Source: Cupriavidus sp. WKF15 (lineage in GTDB: Bacteria; Pseudomonadota; Gammaproteobacteria; Burkholderiales; Burkholderiaceae). From it: 64,000 nt of DNA. The stretch covers positions 1,054,001-1,118,000 of the forward strand of contig NZ_CP119573.1 in the NCBI RefSeq assembly GCF_029278605.1, read 5' to 3'. The first letter of the stretch is position 1; every line of letters starts with the position of its first letter. Below, in pieces: positions 15,775 through 24,436 of the stretch. The notes beneath the pieces are model-generated. The model saw nothing but the letters and a program-made list of their open reading frames with translations. It was not told the DNA's origin and made no database searches. Made by a program: the position numbers and the translations under genes.

Positions 15775-18099
15775 TTACTCTTCGACCTGGACGACGGTGG
15801 TGACGTCGGGCAGCAGGGAGAGGTCCATGCGGTGCTTGGCGCCGTAGGACGGCACGCCCAGTTCTTCCTCCGGCAACTGCCAGTCCGCGGGAAGATTCCA
15901 GAATTCCTTGAATTCCCGCGTGAACTTCTCCGACAGTGCGAAGCTGGTGGCAAACATGTGTTGCACCTGCACGGACGCGTGCTTGTTGAGGATGCGTTCG
16001 CGCTCTTCCTTCATCCATTCGCGGGTTGGCAGGGAGCGGGCCAGGCGCTCCTTGCGGATCTCGGCACGGCGGGCCTGGGTCTTGCCTGCATCGACCGTGA
16101 ACACGCCCTTGGCGTCCTGGGTGAAGACGGCGCCATAGACCTTCTGGGCATACTCCGGCAGCAGGAATTTCTGGTTGAGGTCCGCCTCGATGGCTTTCGG
16201 ATCCCGATCGATCGGATCGCCGAAGCCCGGGCCCCCGCGCAGGTAGTTGAGGTACAGGTCGTGGTTGGCGTAGCAGTCCTCGGTGGTGATGCACTGCTTG
16301 TCACGCTTGACCACGGCAGTGGCATCGATGTGGCGCTCGTAATCCGGCTTGCCCGGATCGATGTCGCCGCCCAGAGGCAAGGAATCGCCAATGGCGATGC
16401 GCTTGTCCAGCCCTGTCTTGTGTGCCTCAAAGCGGTAGCCGGTGGCGGAAGGGTAGCCGCCCATCATGCCCCAGTCGCTGTTCATGAACCCGTTGCCCAT
16501 GAAGAACATGGTCCAGTCCTGGGCGTTCCACACCATGCGCAGCGTCTCGAAGCCGCAACCGCCACGGTACTTGCCGTAGCCACCGGAGTTGGCCTTGACG
16601 TTCCGGCCGAGGTAGAGCAGAGGCTCTGCCATCTCCCAGATCTCGATATCGCCCATATCGCCTTCCGGGTTCCAGATGGCGGCGGCGTGGTTGAGGCCGT
16701 CCTTGACAGCGCAGGCGCCCGTGCCGCACGAACTGGCCTCGAAGCTGTTGACCGCGTGGATCTCGCCGTCCTGGTTGATGCCGCCACCCTGCAGCCAGTT
16801 GGAGGTGTTGGCGTTTCCGGCGTTGACCTCTTCCAGATAGCCACGGCTGAAATAGGACTGGGACAGGCCGCGCCACAGCGCCGCCCAGCCGGAGACCAGG
16901 AAGTGCCAGGCGTAGGCGTGGCCGGTGCGGCGGTCATCCGGATTGCACCAGGTGCCCTTTGGCAGGCGAAACTCGGTGGCGAAGTAGGCGCCGTCGTTGA
17001 TGCGCTGTGTGGGCACCAGGGTCTGGCACATCATCACCCAGATTCCGGAAGTGAATGCGACCTGATGGGCGTTGAAGGTGTGCCAGCCCCAGCGGCTCGC
17101 GCCCTCGAAGTCCAGGCGCCACTTGCCGTCCGGCCTGATGGTCATCTCCACCGGCGAGTGCATGATGGAGTCCAGCTTGGCGAAGGCGTTGGAGACCTGC
17201 ACGTCGTCATGCTTGTAAGGCACGTCGACAAAGGAGACCTTGCGGTACTTGCCTGGCAGGGTCATGGCCTTGATGCGGCTCTGCAGTCCGCGGCGGCCTT
17301 CTTCGATGACCTCGAAGGCAAACTTCTCGTAGGCTTCGATGCCGTCGGCGCGGATCACTTCCTCCACCAGCTCGCGGATCATGTGGCAGCCGGCGATGCG
17401 GGTCTTTTCGTCGAGGATCCAGTACTTGGGCGTGCGCACCGAGCGCTGGGACTCGTGCAGCCAGTCACGCAGCGGCTCGTCGTTCACCCCGGTCTTGCGG
17501 CAGGTGATCATATAGCCGTCGCCGAAGCGCTGGGTCTGGCCGGTGGACATCGAGCCCGGCGTCACCGAGCCGGTGTCGATGACGTGCGTGACGCCGCCGA
17601 CCCAGCCGATCAGCCGGCCTTGCCAGAAGATCGGGACGATGGTGGCGATATCGCAGGGGTGGACGTTGCCGATGGCGCAGTCATTGGTCGTGAACATGTC
17701 GCCGGGATTGATGCCGGGGTTGGCTTCCCAGTTGTTCTCGATCATGTACTTGATTGCCGCGCCCATGGTGCCGACGTGGATGATGATCCCGGTCGAGGTC
17801 AGGACGCAGTCGCCGGCGGCGTTGTAAAGCGTGAAACAGAGTTCGCCTTCCTGCTCGACGATGGGGCTGGCGGCGATCTTCTTGGCGGTTTCGCGAGCGT
17901 GTACCAGGCCGCCCCGCAGCTTGGAGAACAGCTTCTCGTAGCCGATCGGGTCGCTGTCCCGGAATTCCAGCTTCCTGAGGCCGTTGTAGTGGCCGGTGGC
18001 CTTGGTGCGGTCAATGATGCCGTCGCGGTACTGCTTGAGCGTCTGGCCGTTCTGCAGCAGGTCGGCGAAGCCGACTTCTTTATTGCTCATCATGTTCAT
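15775..18099 (-). CDS. acxB: acetone carboxylase, alpha subunit (hydantoinase B family)
   Basis: This 774-aa protein of the HyuB/oxoprolinase-B superfamily begins MNMMSNKEVGFADLL. It contains family blocks such as 'GDMFTTNDCAIGNVHPCD' and 'EASSCGTGACAVKDGLN', and a C-terminal acetone-carboxylase-specific region. In the known enzyme this subunit carries the Mn site where acetone and phosphorylated bicarbonate react. ATG 18099 is chosen because AAGGAGA lies 6 bases upstream; the frame runs on to 18273 inside acxA. It starts 11 bp after acxA. Confidence 0.95.
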   Translation of the reverse strand: MNMMSNKEVGFADLLQNGQTLKQYRDGIIDRTKATGHYNGLRKLEFRDSDPIGYEKLFSKLRGGLVHARETAKKIAASPIVEQEGELCFTLYNAAGDCVLTSTGIIIHVGTMGAAIKYMIENNWEANPGINPGDMFTTNDCAIGNVHPCDIATIVPIFWQGRLIGWVGGVTHVIDTGSVTPGSMSTGQTQRFGDGYMITCRKTGVNDEPLRDWLHESQRSVRTPKYWILDEKTRIAGCHMIRELVEEVIRADGIEAYEKFAFEVIEEGRRGLQSRIKAMTLPGKYRKVSFVDVPYKHDDVQVSNAFAKLDSIMHSPVEMTIRPDGKWRLDFEGASRWGWHTFNAHQVAFTSGIWVMMCQTLVPTQRINDGAYFATEFRLPKGTWCNPDDRRTGHAYAWHFLVSGWAALWRGLSQSYFSRGYLEEVNAGNANTSNWLQGGGINQDGEIHAVNSFEASSCGTGACAVKDGLNHAAAIWNPEGDMGDIEIWEMAEPLLYLGRNVKANSGGYGKYRGGCGFETLRMVWNAQDWTMFFMGNGFMNSDWGMMGGYPSATGYRFEAHKTGLDKRIAIGDSLPLGGDIDPGKPDYERHIDATAVVKRDKQCITTEDCYANHDLYLNYLRGGPGFGDPIDRDPKAIEADLNQKFLLPEYAQKVYGAVFTQDAKGVFTVDAGKTQARRAEIRKERLARSLPTREWMKEERERILNKHASVQVQHMFATSFALSEKFTREFKEFWNLPADWQLPEEELGVPSYGAKHRMDLSLLPDVTTVVQVEE

Positions 18100-18110
18100 G
18101 GCTTGTCTCC

Positions 18111-20255
18111 TTACTTCACTTCCTTGAGATGGAACAGGCGGTGCTTGTCGATCGTGGTTGCGAAGCCGTCGGGCACGACGAAGGTCGTGGCGTCGGATTC
18201 GATGATGGCGGGACCCACGATGTGGTTGCCGGCCTTGAGGGCTTCCATCTTCCAGAGCGCGGCATCCACCCACTTCTTGTGGCGGTAGAAGGGACGAGTA
18301 CCGAGATAGGCTTCCTTAGGCGGCGTCGGGCCGGCATCCGGGTCTTCCGGCAGCACCGGCTTCTGGGTCACGACGGTGCCGCGCAGGATGGCGCCGGTGA
18401 TCGAGAAGCCCAGTTCGGGCGAGCGGGCGGAACTCGCATAGACGCGGCCGTAGGTGTTCTCGAAGGCCTCGACGATCTGGTCCCAGTCGGCCGCGGTGGC
18501 GGCGCTGGTCACCGGCGAGACGATCTCGAGGTCATTCAGCTGGCCCATGTACTGCATCTTGTAGCCGGGAATCAGCAGCACGTCCTCGGGCTTGTAGCCG
18601 TTGAGGACAAATTCGTCGATGACCTTGACGGCCAGTTCAGACCAGGCTTCCTGCAGGCTCTTGCAGGCGGCTTCCTTGTCGGTGTCAGGCGCGTGCTGCG
18701 CAACGCCAAGGTCCACCGACTTGTCGTAGCGGTACTCGAAGTCGGCGCAGGCGCAGCCGAAGGCCGAGAAGCCGGCCGCCCAGGCCGGCACGACGACGTC
18801 CTTGAAGCCGACACCCTCGGTGTAACCGTAGGTGTGCACCGGACCGGCGCCGCCGTAGGAGAAGCAGGTGAAGTCCGCCGGGTTGTAGCCCTTGGCACTG
18901 ATGTTGGCGCGCAGGTACTCGGAGAGAGTGAGGTCGAGCAGTTCGATGACGCCGGCGGCGGCATCCTCGACCGACAGGCCGAGCGGGTCGGCGATCTGCG
19001 CCTTGATGTGGTCGCGGGCGCGCTGCACGTCGAGCTTGATGGCACCGCCCAGGAAGTTGTCCGGGTTCAGGTAGCCGAGCACGACATGGCAGTCGGAGAC
19101 GGACACCGTGTCGAGGCCGCTTTCCGGCCAGCAGGTGCCCACGCGGTAGCCGGCGCTGTCGGGGCCGAGCTTGATCGATTTGCTGTAGGGGTCGAGGCGC
19201 ACAAAACTGCCGGCGCCGGCGCCGACCGAGTCCATCGCCACCAGGGGCAGGGACAGCACCAGACGGGCCATGTCGGGATCGGACTTGATGGCGAAATTGC
19301 CCTTGGTGATCAGGGCCACGTCGAAGCTGGTGCCGCCGATGTCGGAGCAGGCAATGTTCTCGTCGCCCAGGTACTCGCCCAGCAGCTTGGAGCCGATGAC
19401 GCCGCCGATGGGGCCGGAAACGATCGTGCGCGCGAGCTCCTTGGCCTTCCAGCTGATGGTGCCGCCGTGCGTGGCCATCACGCGCAGGTCGAATTTGGCG
19501 CCGTGCTTCTTGAACCGGTCGCTCACCTTCTTCAAGGTCTGGCGCGAAGGCTCGGCACCGTAGGCCTCGAGGATGGTGGTATTCATCCTGTGGCTCTCCT
19601 TGCGCGACGGGTAGTAATCCACCGAGGCGAAGACCGGGATATCCGCCTTCAGCTTTTTCAGCTCCTCGCGCACGATGTCACGGGCGCGCTGCTCGCTCGA
19701 TTCGTTCTTGTGGGATTGCAGCAGGCAAATGACGATGGCTTGTGCGTTGGCCTCTACCAGTTCCCGCGTAGCCTGGCGGACTTCTTCCTCACGCAGCGGG
19801 ATCACGACCCGCCCCTGCACGTCGGTTCGCTCAGTGACGCCACGCGTGCGCGAGACGGGAACCAGGGGTTCATCGTAGCGGTGAGTATTAAGGTGGATAC
19901 GGTCCTCCAATGCATAGCCCAGATAGCTCTGCAGGGCGCGGCCCATGGAATGAATCTGCTCGAAACCGCGGTTGCAGATGAGGCCGACAGCGAGGCCCTT
20001 GCGCATGAGGATGCGGTTGAGCATGGCCGTACCGGAATAGACGCAAGTCACCAGTTCGGGATAGACGTCGTCTACGGTCCGATCCCAGTGGGCGAGGGCA
20101 TCTTCGGAAGAGTTGTAGATGGCAAGGGATTCGTCGCCAGGATTGCTCTGCGCCTTGCCTACCACGAAGCGGCCATCGGAGCGCACGAAGAATGTGTCGG
20201 TCATCGTGCCACCGGCATCGATGCCCATCACCTGTACTGTGGACTGCGGTTGCAT
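18111..20255 (-). CDS. acxA: acetone carboxylase, beta subunit (hydantoinase A family)
   Basis: This 714-aa ATP-binding subunit has the HyuA N-terminal phosphate loop 'GIDAGGTMTDTFFV' (~residues 10-23), 'GGTISWKAKELARTIVSGP' in the middle and the sugar-kinase/actin-like block 'DIGGTSFDVALI'. The subunit phosphorylates acetone and bicarbonate with ATP in the known enzyme. ATG 20255 has AGGAGG just upstream and gives the normal start; the frame runs another 88 codons into the promoter. First gene of the acxABC operon behind a sigma-54-type promoter. Confidence 0.95.
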   Translation of the reverse strand: MQPQSTVQVMGIDAGGTMTDTFFVRSDGRFVVGKAQSNPGDESLAIYNSSEDALAHWDRTVDDVYPELVTCVYSGTAMLNRILMRKGLAVGLICNRGFEQIHSMGRALQSYLGYALEDRIHLNTHRYDEPLVPVSRTRGVTERTDVQGRVVIPLREEEVRQATRELVEANAQAIVICLLQSHKNESSEQRARDIVREELKKLKADIPVFASVDYYPSRKESHRMNTTILEAYGAEPSRQTLKKVSDRFKKHGAKFDLRVMATHGGTISWKAKELARTIVSGPIGGVIGSKLLGEYLGDENIACSDIGGTSFDVALITKGNFAIKSDPDMARLVLSLPLVAMDSVGAGAGSFVRLDPYSKSIKLGPDSAGYRVGTCWPESGLDTVSVSDCHVVLGYLNPDNFLGGAIKLDVQRARDHIKAQIADPLGLSVEDAAAGVIELLDLTLSEYLRANISAKGYNPADFTCFSYGGAGPVHTYGYTEGVGFKDVVVPAWAAGFSAFGCACADFEYRYDKSVDLGVAQHAPDTDKEAACKSLQEAWSELAVKVIDEFVLNGYKPEDVLLIPGYKMQYMGQLNDLEIVSPVTSAATAADWDQIVEAFENTYGRVYASSARSPELGFSITGAILRGTVVTQKPVLPEDPDAGPTPPKEAYLGTRPFYRHKKWVDAALWKMEALKAGNHIVGPAIIESDATTFVVPDGFATTIDKHRLFHLKEVK

Positions 20256-20308
20256 ACTGCCTCCTGTCATTAGTGTCGTCATGGTGGGATGTCCCACAAC
20301 CCATCCAT

Positions 20309-20324
20309 GGCAAAGCCTGTGCCA
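20309..20324 (-). promoter_or_regulatory. sigma-54 (-24/-12) promoter of acxABC
   Basis: Read on the minus strand the sequence is TGGCAC-N5-TTGCC, differing from the consensus TGGCAC-N5-TTGCW only in the last base, with the invariant GG and GC at the correct distance. Transcription would start near 20297, about 40 nt before the acxA ATG. The neighbouring acxR encodes a sigma-54 activator, which fits. Confidence 0.8.
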
Positions 20325-20425
20325 GGCGTGGCTGGCACTCGGGAGCAGCCACGCAAGACGATTGAAATCAACGAGTTGCCGGTATTCCTCGGACACTTCG
20401 CTGGTCGCCGGGAGCCTGCTGTCGC

Positions 20426-20472
20426 TGTCCGGATTCCAGACGTCGCGAGCAGCGGTGTCTGGGAATCGGACG
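20426..20472. promoter_or_regulatory. paired upstream activator sites for acxA
   Basis: Two degenerate copies of the TGTCCGG-N3-CCGGACA palindrome are present: TGTCCGG-ATT-CCAGACG (20426-20442) and TGTCTGG-GAA-TCGGACG (20456-20472). Their centres are 30 bp apart, three helical turns. They lie about 140 and 170 bp upstream of the predicted sigma-54 start, the usual distance for enhancer-binding proteins. Confidence 0.7.
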
Positions 20473-20681
20473 TTTTCTGGCCAGCGATCGACGCAACCGT
20501 CGTTTGGAAGTCCAAGCACTGACGGTTGTCCAACGCCCCTGCGTGGACATGCAGGCCTGCCTGCCCGTCACTGCCGCGATGGGCATTGGCTTGCCACTGT
20601 GTCGCGACGCCTGTCGCTTGTAGCGCTGGCACGCGCTATGCACGGCTCTCGTGCGGATAGCAGCGTGACGCGGTGAAGACC

Positions 20682-21221
20682 ATGAAGAATTCAGCGAAGC
20701 CAGTACGACGGATTGTCGAAGCGGATGCCGACACGGACTTGGCGATCGGCGCCCACCTCGTTGCCGATCGGCTTTGGTACACGCATCACGGCGTCTACGC
20801 GGGAGCCGGGAAGGTTGTGCATTACGCGGGTCTGTCGCGGTCACTACGTCGCGGCCCGGTGCACGAAGTCACGCTGGCGGAATTCGCGCATGGGCATCCG
20901 CTCTGGGTCCGGCAAAGTCCCGGCGCCATGTTCGCGGGTGTGGAAGCTGTGCAGCGCGCCTACTCCCGCATCGGCGAGGATCGCTATCGCTTGATTTCGA
21001 ATAACTGTGAACACTTCTGTATGTGGTGCTTGTATGGCGAGAGCCGCAGCGAGCAGATCGACGTATGGAGGTTCTGGGCAAGCGATGTGGTTGCGGCCGG
21101 GTTCAAAGTTGTCAGGCTGCTTTCGATCGCAATCTCGGGAAGTCTGTCCATGCTGCATGCAGTGTCCCGATTCGGCTGCGAGGGCCAGGCATTCGCGAAC
21201 TCAACGCAATCCACTTCCTGA
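20682..21221 (+). CDS. LRAT-domain (NlpC/P60-like acyltransferase fold) protein
   Basis: This protein of about 179 aa has a single LRAT-like domain. The N-terminal 'WYTHHGVYAGAGKVVHYAG' supplies the His pair, and 'NNCEHFCMWCLYG' (~residues 107-119) carries the catalytic Cys of the family (NCEHF). LRAT-fold enzymes move acyl groups or cleave lipid or peptide bonds. A hydrophobic stretch ('VVAAGFKVVRLLSIAISGSL') near the C-terminus could contact the membrane. ATG 20682 or GTG 20673 may start it. It lies between divergent acxA and acxR; a role in acetone metabolism is not evident from the domain. Confidence 0.8.
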   Translation: MKNSAKPVRRIVEADADTDLAIGAHLVADRLWYTHHGVYAGAGKVVHYAGLSRSLRRGPVHEVTLAEFAHGHPLWVRQSPGAMFAGVEAVQRAYSRIGEDRYRLISNNCEHFCMWCLYGESRSEQIDVWRFWASDVVAAGFKVVRLLSIAISGSLSMLHAVSRFGCEGQAFANSTQSTS

Positions 21222-21292
21222 GCCCGCGCGCTGGAGCATCGGACAAGACCCATGGCGAGTCGGCACGGAAGGCCTCTCAACATGGCGCGCGC

Positions 21293-21339
21293 TGTCCGGT
21301 TTCCGGACACCTGAAGCAGCAATGACCGGAAACCGGACA
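21293..21339. promoter_or_regulatory. paired palindromes upstream of acxR
   Basis: A perfect palindrome TGTCCGG-TTT-CCGGACA (21293-21309) and a near-perfect one TGACCGG-AAA-CCGGACA (21323-21339) have centres 30 bp apart. This repeats the arrangement upstream of acxA. They end about 60 bp before the acxR start, so AcxR probably binds them and controls its own gene. Confidence 0.7.
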
Positions 21340-21399
21340 CTTCCCTATTGGCATGCTGCAAAGCACAAATGCTTGATCTAAAAAGAGATTGTTGACTTG

Positions 21400-23550
21400 A
21401 TGATGGCGCGCGGATACGGTTACTCCAGTCAACTGGAGAGCGACCGTCCAATGGCGTTTTCACATTGCGGCACCCTGATTCCCCGAATCGGCGACGAGTC
21501 CGTCGTGGCTTCCGCCTGGGAGCGTTTTGTGCAGCACCAGCCGCTGGAAGTGGCAGGTGTGCGCAGCGTCGTCCTCGCGTCGTGGCAGCGGTGTCGTTCG
21601 GAGGCCGTAGACCCTGCCAGGCACTCCGCACCAGGGGCTGCTGCCGAACGTGTCCGCCAGTTGCAGCGGCAGAACCGGGAGCTCTGCGAATCCGCGCGTC
21701 CGGCACTCGAGAGCCTGCGCGATATCCTGCGCGAATGCGGCACGCTGATCATGCTCTGCGACCCAGGCGGAACCGTACTCCATCTCAATGGCGAGACCAG
21801 GGCCCGCAGCGTTGGCGAGGGGATCAACCTGGCCACCGGTGGCTGCTGGAACGAGGATGTCATCGGCACCAATGCCATCGGCACCGCGATTGCCACCGCC
21901 GCTCCGGTCCAGATCCATGCCGACGAGCATTTCTGTCTGGACGTGAAGCGCTGGACCTGCGCCGCGGCCCCAATTCTTGACCCCTTTAGTCGCACCCTGT
22001 TGGGGGTCGTGGATGTTTCTGGCGTCAAGGAAACCTTCCATGGCCACACCCTGGGCCTGGTAGTGACTGCCGCCAGGCAGATCGAAGGCGAACTCGCCCG
22101 CCGCGATGTTGCTCTACATGAGCGTCTGCTGACCCGCGCCATTGATCATTTCATCCGTTACGCCAGCGACTACGTGGTGCTTGTCGACAGCCGTGGGCGC
22201 ATTGTCCGTACGAATGGAAATGCGCAGGCGGCGCGGGAGCGTTATGAAGTGCGCCTGCCCTCGGAAATCGGCAGCCAGGTGCCAGGACTCAACCTTGCAC
22301 AGTCCGAAATCGATCGGTCCTGCCAACGCCCGGAATGGCTGCGTCCCGAATGGCTGCACTCAGTGAAGGACCATGACGGCGTGCTCGGTACGGTGCTGGT
22401 GATCCCGCTCGGGACGCGCCAGAGTCGAACCGCGATATCGCTGCCCGCGGCCACAGTCACAGCCAGGGCACCCGCGGCAGGAAACGATGCGTTTGGTGAA
22501 ATCATAGGGCGAAGCGAGGTGCTGGAGGCGACCAAGGCACGCGCGCGCCGTATCGCCCCTCTGGATCTTCCGGTACTGATCCTGGGCGAGACCGGCGCAG
22601 GGAAGGAGCTCTTTGCCCGAGCCCTGCATCGGGCAGGCAACCATCCAGACGGTCCGTTCGTTGCCGTCAATTGCGGCGCTTTTACCCGTGAACTGCTGGC
22701 CAGCGAACTCTTTGGCTATTCCGAAGGCGCCTTTACAGGTGCCCGCCGTGGTGGCCTTCCCGGGAAGTTTGAGCAAGCCGACGGGGGCACGCTCTTCCTG
22801 GACGAGGTCGGGGAGCTGCCACTTGATATGCAGCCACACCTGTTGCGCGTGCTGCAGGATGGTGTCGTGGTCCGACTTGGCGATACCCGCGAACGGCGTG
22901 TCGCGGTGCGCATCGTCGCAGCCACCAACCGTGACCTGCAGAAGGAGATCGCTGCCGGGCGCTTCCGCGAAGACTTGTACCACCGCCTCTGCGTGGTCAG
23001 CCTGCCACTGCCGCCGCTGCGCGATCGACCTGGCGATATCGAGGCAATCATCGCGCATTTCAACAGCCAACTCGCGCGCAAGTACGGCTGTGAGCCCAAG
23101 CAGCTTGAACCCGCGGTGCACCAGGCGCTTGTGAGCCATCGTTGGCCGGGCAACATACGTGAATTGCAGAATGTCTTCGAGGTGATGTTTGCGCTTGGCG
23201 AGGGCAACACCATCGATACTTCTCTGCTACCCCCGAACATCGCTCAGACGGCAAAGGAGTCACTTCCCATATCAACCGCGACGCGGATACCCGGCTCGTT
23301 CGGCCGGCTTGAGGAATTGGAGAGACAAGCGATACTTGACGCGATTGCGAATGCCCACGGAAATATGTCGATGGCCGCCCGGACTCTCGGTATTTCGAGG
23401 AGTACGTTGTACGTAAAGCTGGCCACGATTCGGACTGAGCCTGGCACGATTGGTCCCGCGGTGCCCATTTCCTCTCCCGGGGACTCGCCTTTGCGTAAAA
23501 GCGCAATGAATCGACCGGCCGGGAAGCCCCACAAGCCCAACAAGCCATGA
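21400..23550 (+). CDS. acxR: sigma-54-dependent activator of the acetone carboxylase operon (AcoR/AcxR type)
   Basis: The protein (~716 aa) has an N-terminal sensory part with a GAF domain (~residues 75-235, '[10 protein letters not shown]') and a PAS-like segment (~245-330). An AAA+ domain follows with Walker A '[11 protein letters not shown]' (~396), the sigma-54 contact loop 'GAFTGA' (~443) and '[13 protein letters not shown]'. The C-terminal Fis-type HTH is '[20 protein letters not shown]' (~655-675). ATG 21400 is used; 21451, preceded by GGAGAG, is an alternative. Located next to acxA and to matching palindromes, it is the probable activator of acxABC on acetone or a related inducer. Its stop overlaps the next gene by 4 bp. 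Confidence 0.92.
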   Translation: MMARGYGYSSQLESDRPMAFSHCGTLIPRIGDESVVASAWERFVQHQPLEVAGVRSVVLASWQRCRSEAVDPARHSAPGAAAERVRQLQRQNRELCESARPALESLRDILRECGTLIMLCDPGGTVLHLNGETRARSVGEGINLATGGCWNEDVIGTNAIGTAIATAAPVQIHADEHFCLDVKRWTCAAAPILDPFSRTLLGVVDVSGVKETFHGHTLGLVVTAARQIEGELARRDVALHERLLTRAIDHFIRYASDYVVLVDSRGRIVRTNGNAQAARERYEVRLPSEIGSQVPGLNLAQSEIDRSCQRPEWLRPEWLHSVKDHDGVLGTVLVIPLGTRQSRTAISLPAATVTARAPAAGNDAFGEIIGRSEVLEATKARARRIAPLDLPVLILGETGAGKELFARALHRAGNHPDGPFVAVNCGAFTRELLASELFGYSEGAFTGARRGGLPGKFEQADGGTLFLDEVGELPLDMQPHLLRVLQDGVVVRLGDTRERRVAVRIVAATNRDLQKEIAAGRFREDLYHRLCVVSLPLPPLRDRPGDIEAIIAHFNSQLARKYGCEPKQLEPAVHQALVSHRWPGNIRELQNVFEVMFALGEGNTIDTSLLPPNIAQTAKESLPISTATRIPGSFGRLEELERQAILDAIANAHGNMSMAARTLGISRSTLYVKLATIRTEPGTIGPAVPISSPGDSPLRKSAMNRPAGKPHKPNKP

Positions 23551-24389
23551 AGCCGGTAGGAGGCGTCGCCCGTCAGCAAGTTGGGCAAACCTTAAAAAGG
23601 ACTCTGTATATTGCTGCACTGGTCTATTGCCTGATAGTGGTGTGGGTGTATGTGCGCCAAGACCACTTCATCTACTTCCCGACAACAACCGAGGCGTCGC
23701 TGTGGCGGGAAAAGGCCGTGCATGCCGGGGCTCAGATCATTCCAGGCGTGAACGCGATTGTGGTGGAACCTCCAGTGGTCGACGCATCGACGAAAACAGC
23801 CCTTTTCTTTCACGGAAACGACAGCGATGCCTTCGAGCGCCTTAGCCTGACCAAGGTCTTCAATGCCCGGAGGTACCGCCTTGTCCTGGCAGAGTATCCC
23901 GGGTATGGCCCTAACCCGGGCAATCCGTCACAGGCCACCATTGTTCCCTCTGCGATAGCCTTGATGCGTGAGATTACCCAGCGTTGGCCTGGCCGCGTGA
24001 CGCTGGTGGGTGAGTCTTTGGGGAGTGGTGTGGCGGCACAAATTGCCGCTGCCATGCCTGAGAGTGTAGGTAAGCTGGTGCTCATCACGCCGTTCAGCAG
24101 TCTGCGAGAAACAGCGGCCCAGAAAATGTGGTTCGTTCCAGTCAGCCTGCTATTGAAATCCCCGTTTGATTCCAGTGCGGCGCTCAAGAACTATCACGGG
24201 CTTTCCTCCGTGGTGGTCGCTGGTCAGGACGAGGTGGTCGGCCCTCAAGCGGGATTAACACTTCAAATGCAGCTCGCCAGCCAAGGGCCGTCCGATTTAC
24301 TTGTGTTGCCCCAGGCGACACACAATACCTGGTTGTCTGGCCTTACCGAGCAGCAGTGGGACCGGCTGCTACGGATCACACCTCAATAA
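23547..24389 (+). CDS. membrane-anchored alpha/beta hydrolase
   Basis: This 280-aa protein has an N-terminal TM anchor ('LYIAALVYCLIVVWVYV', ~residues 20-36) followed by an alpha/beta hydrolase domain facing the periplasm. The probable triad is Ser in 'VGESLGSG' (~residue 153), Asp in 'AGQDEVVG' and His in 'ATHNTW'; an oxyanion-type 'FFHGNDSD' lies at ~88. It overlaps acxR by 4 bp (ATGA), so it is translated from the same message. Similar to BEM46/YfhR-like hydrolases; substrate unknown. Confidence 0.87.
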   Translation: MKPVGGVARQQVGQTLKRTLYIAALVYCLIVVWVYVRQDHFIYFPTTTEASLWREKAVHAGAQIIPGVNAIVVEPPVVDASTKTALFFHGNDSDAFERLSLTKVFNARRYRLVLAEYPGYGPNPGNPSQATIVPSAIALMREITQRWPGRVTLVGESLGSGVAAQIAAAMPESVGKLVLITPFSSLRETAAQKMWFVPVSLLLKSPFDSSAALKNYHGLSSVVVAGQDEVVGPQAGLTLQMQLASQGPSDLLVLPQATHNTWLSGLTEQQWDRLLRITPQ

Positions 24390-24436
24390 GGTCTTGTGGT
24401 TACGCAGCAAACGCCGTGTGAGGGGGCCATCGCTCA

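Noticed and set aside
15832..18288. 818-aa open frame on the plus strand opposite acxB
   Set aside because: It mirrors the codon bias of the acetone carboxylase alpha gene, has no recognisable domain and is low in complexity; an antisense shadow.
18129..20273. 714-aa open frame on the plus strand opposite acxA
   Set aside because: Same cause: a high-GC antisense shadow of a real, well-recognised gene.
20331..20346. Second -24/-12-like motif (TGGCAC on the plus strand) upstream of the LRAT gene
   Set aside because: The -12 half is absent (AGCAG instead of TTGCW).
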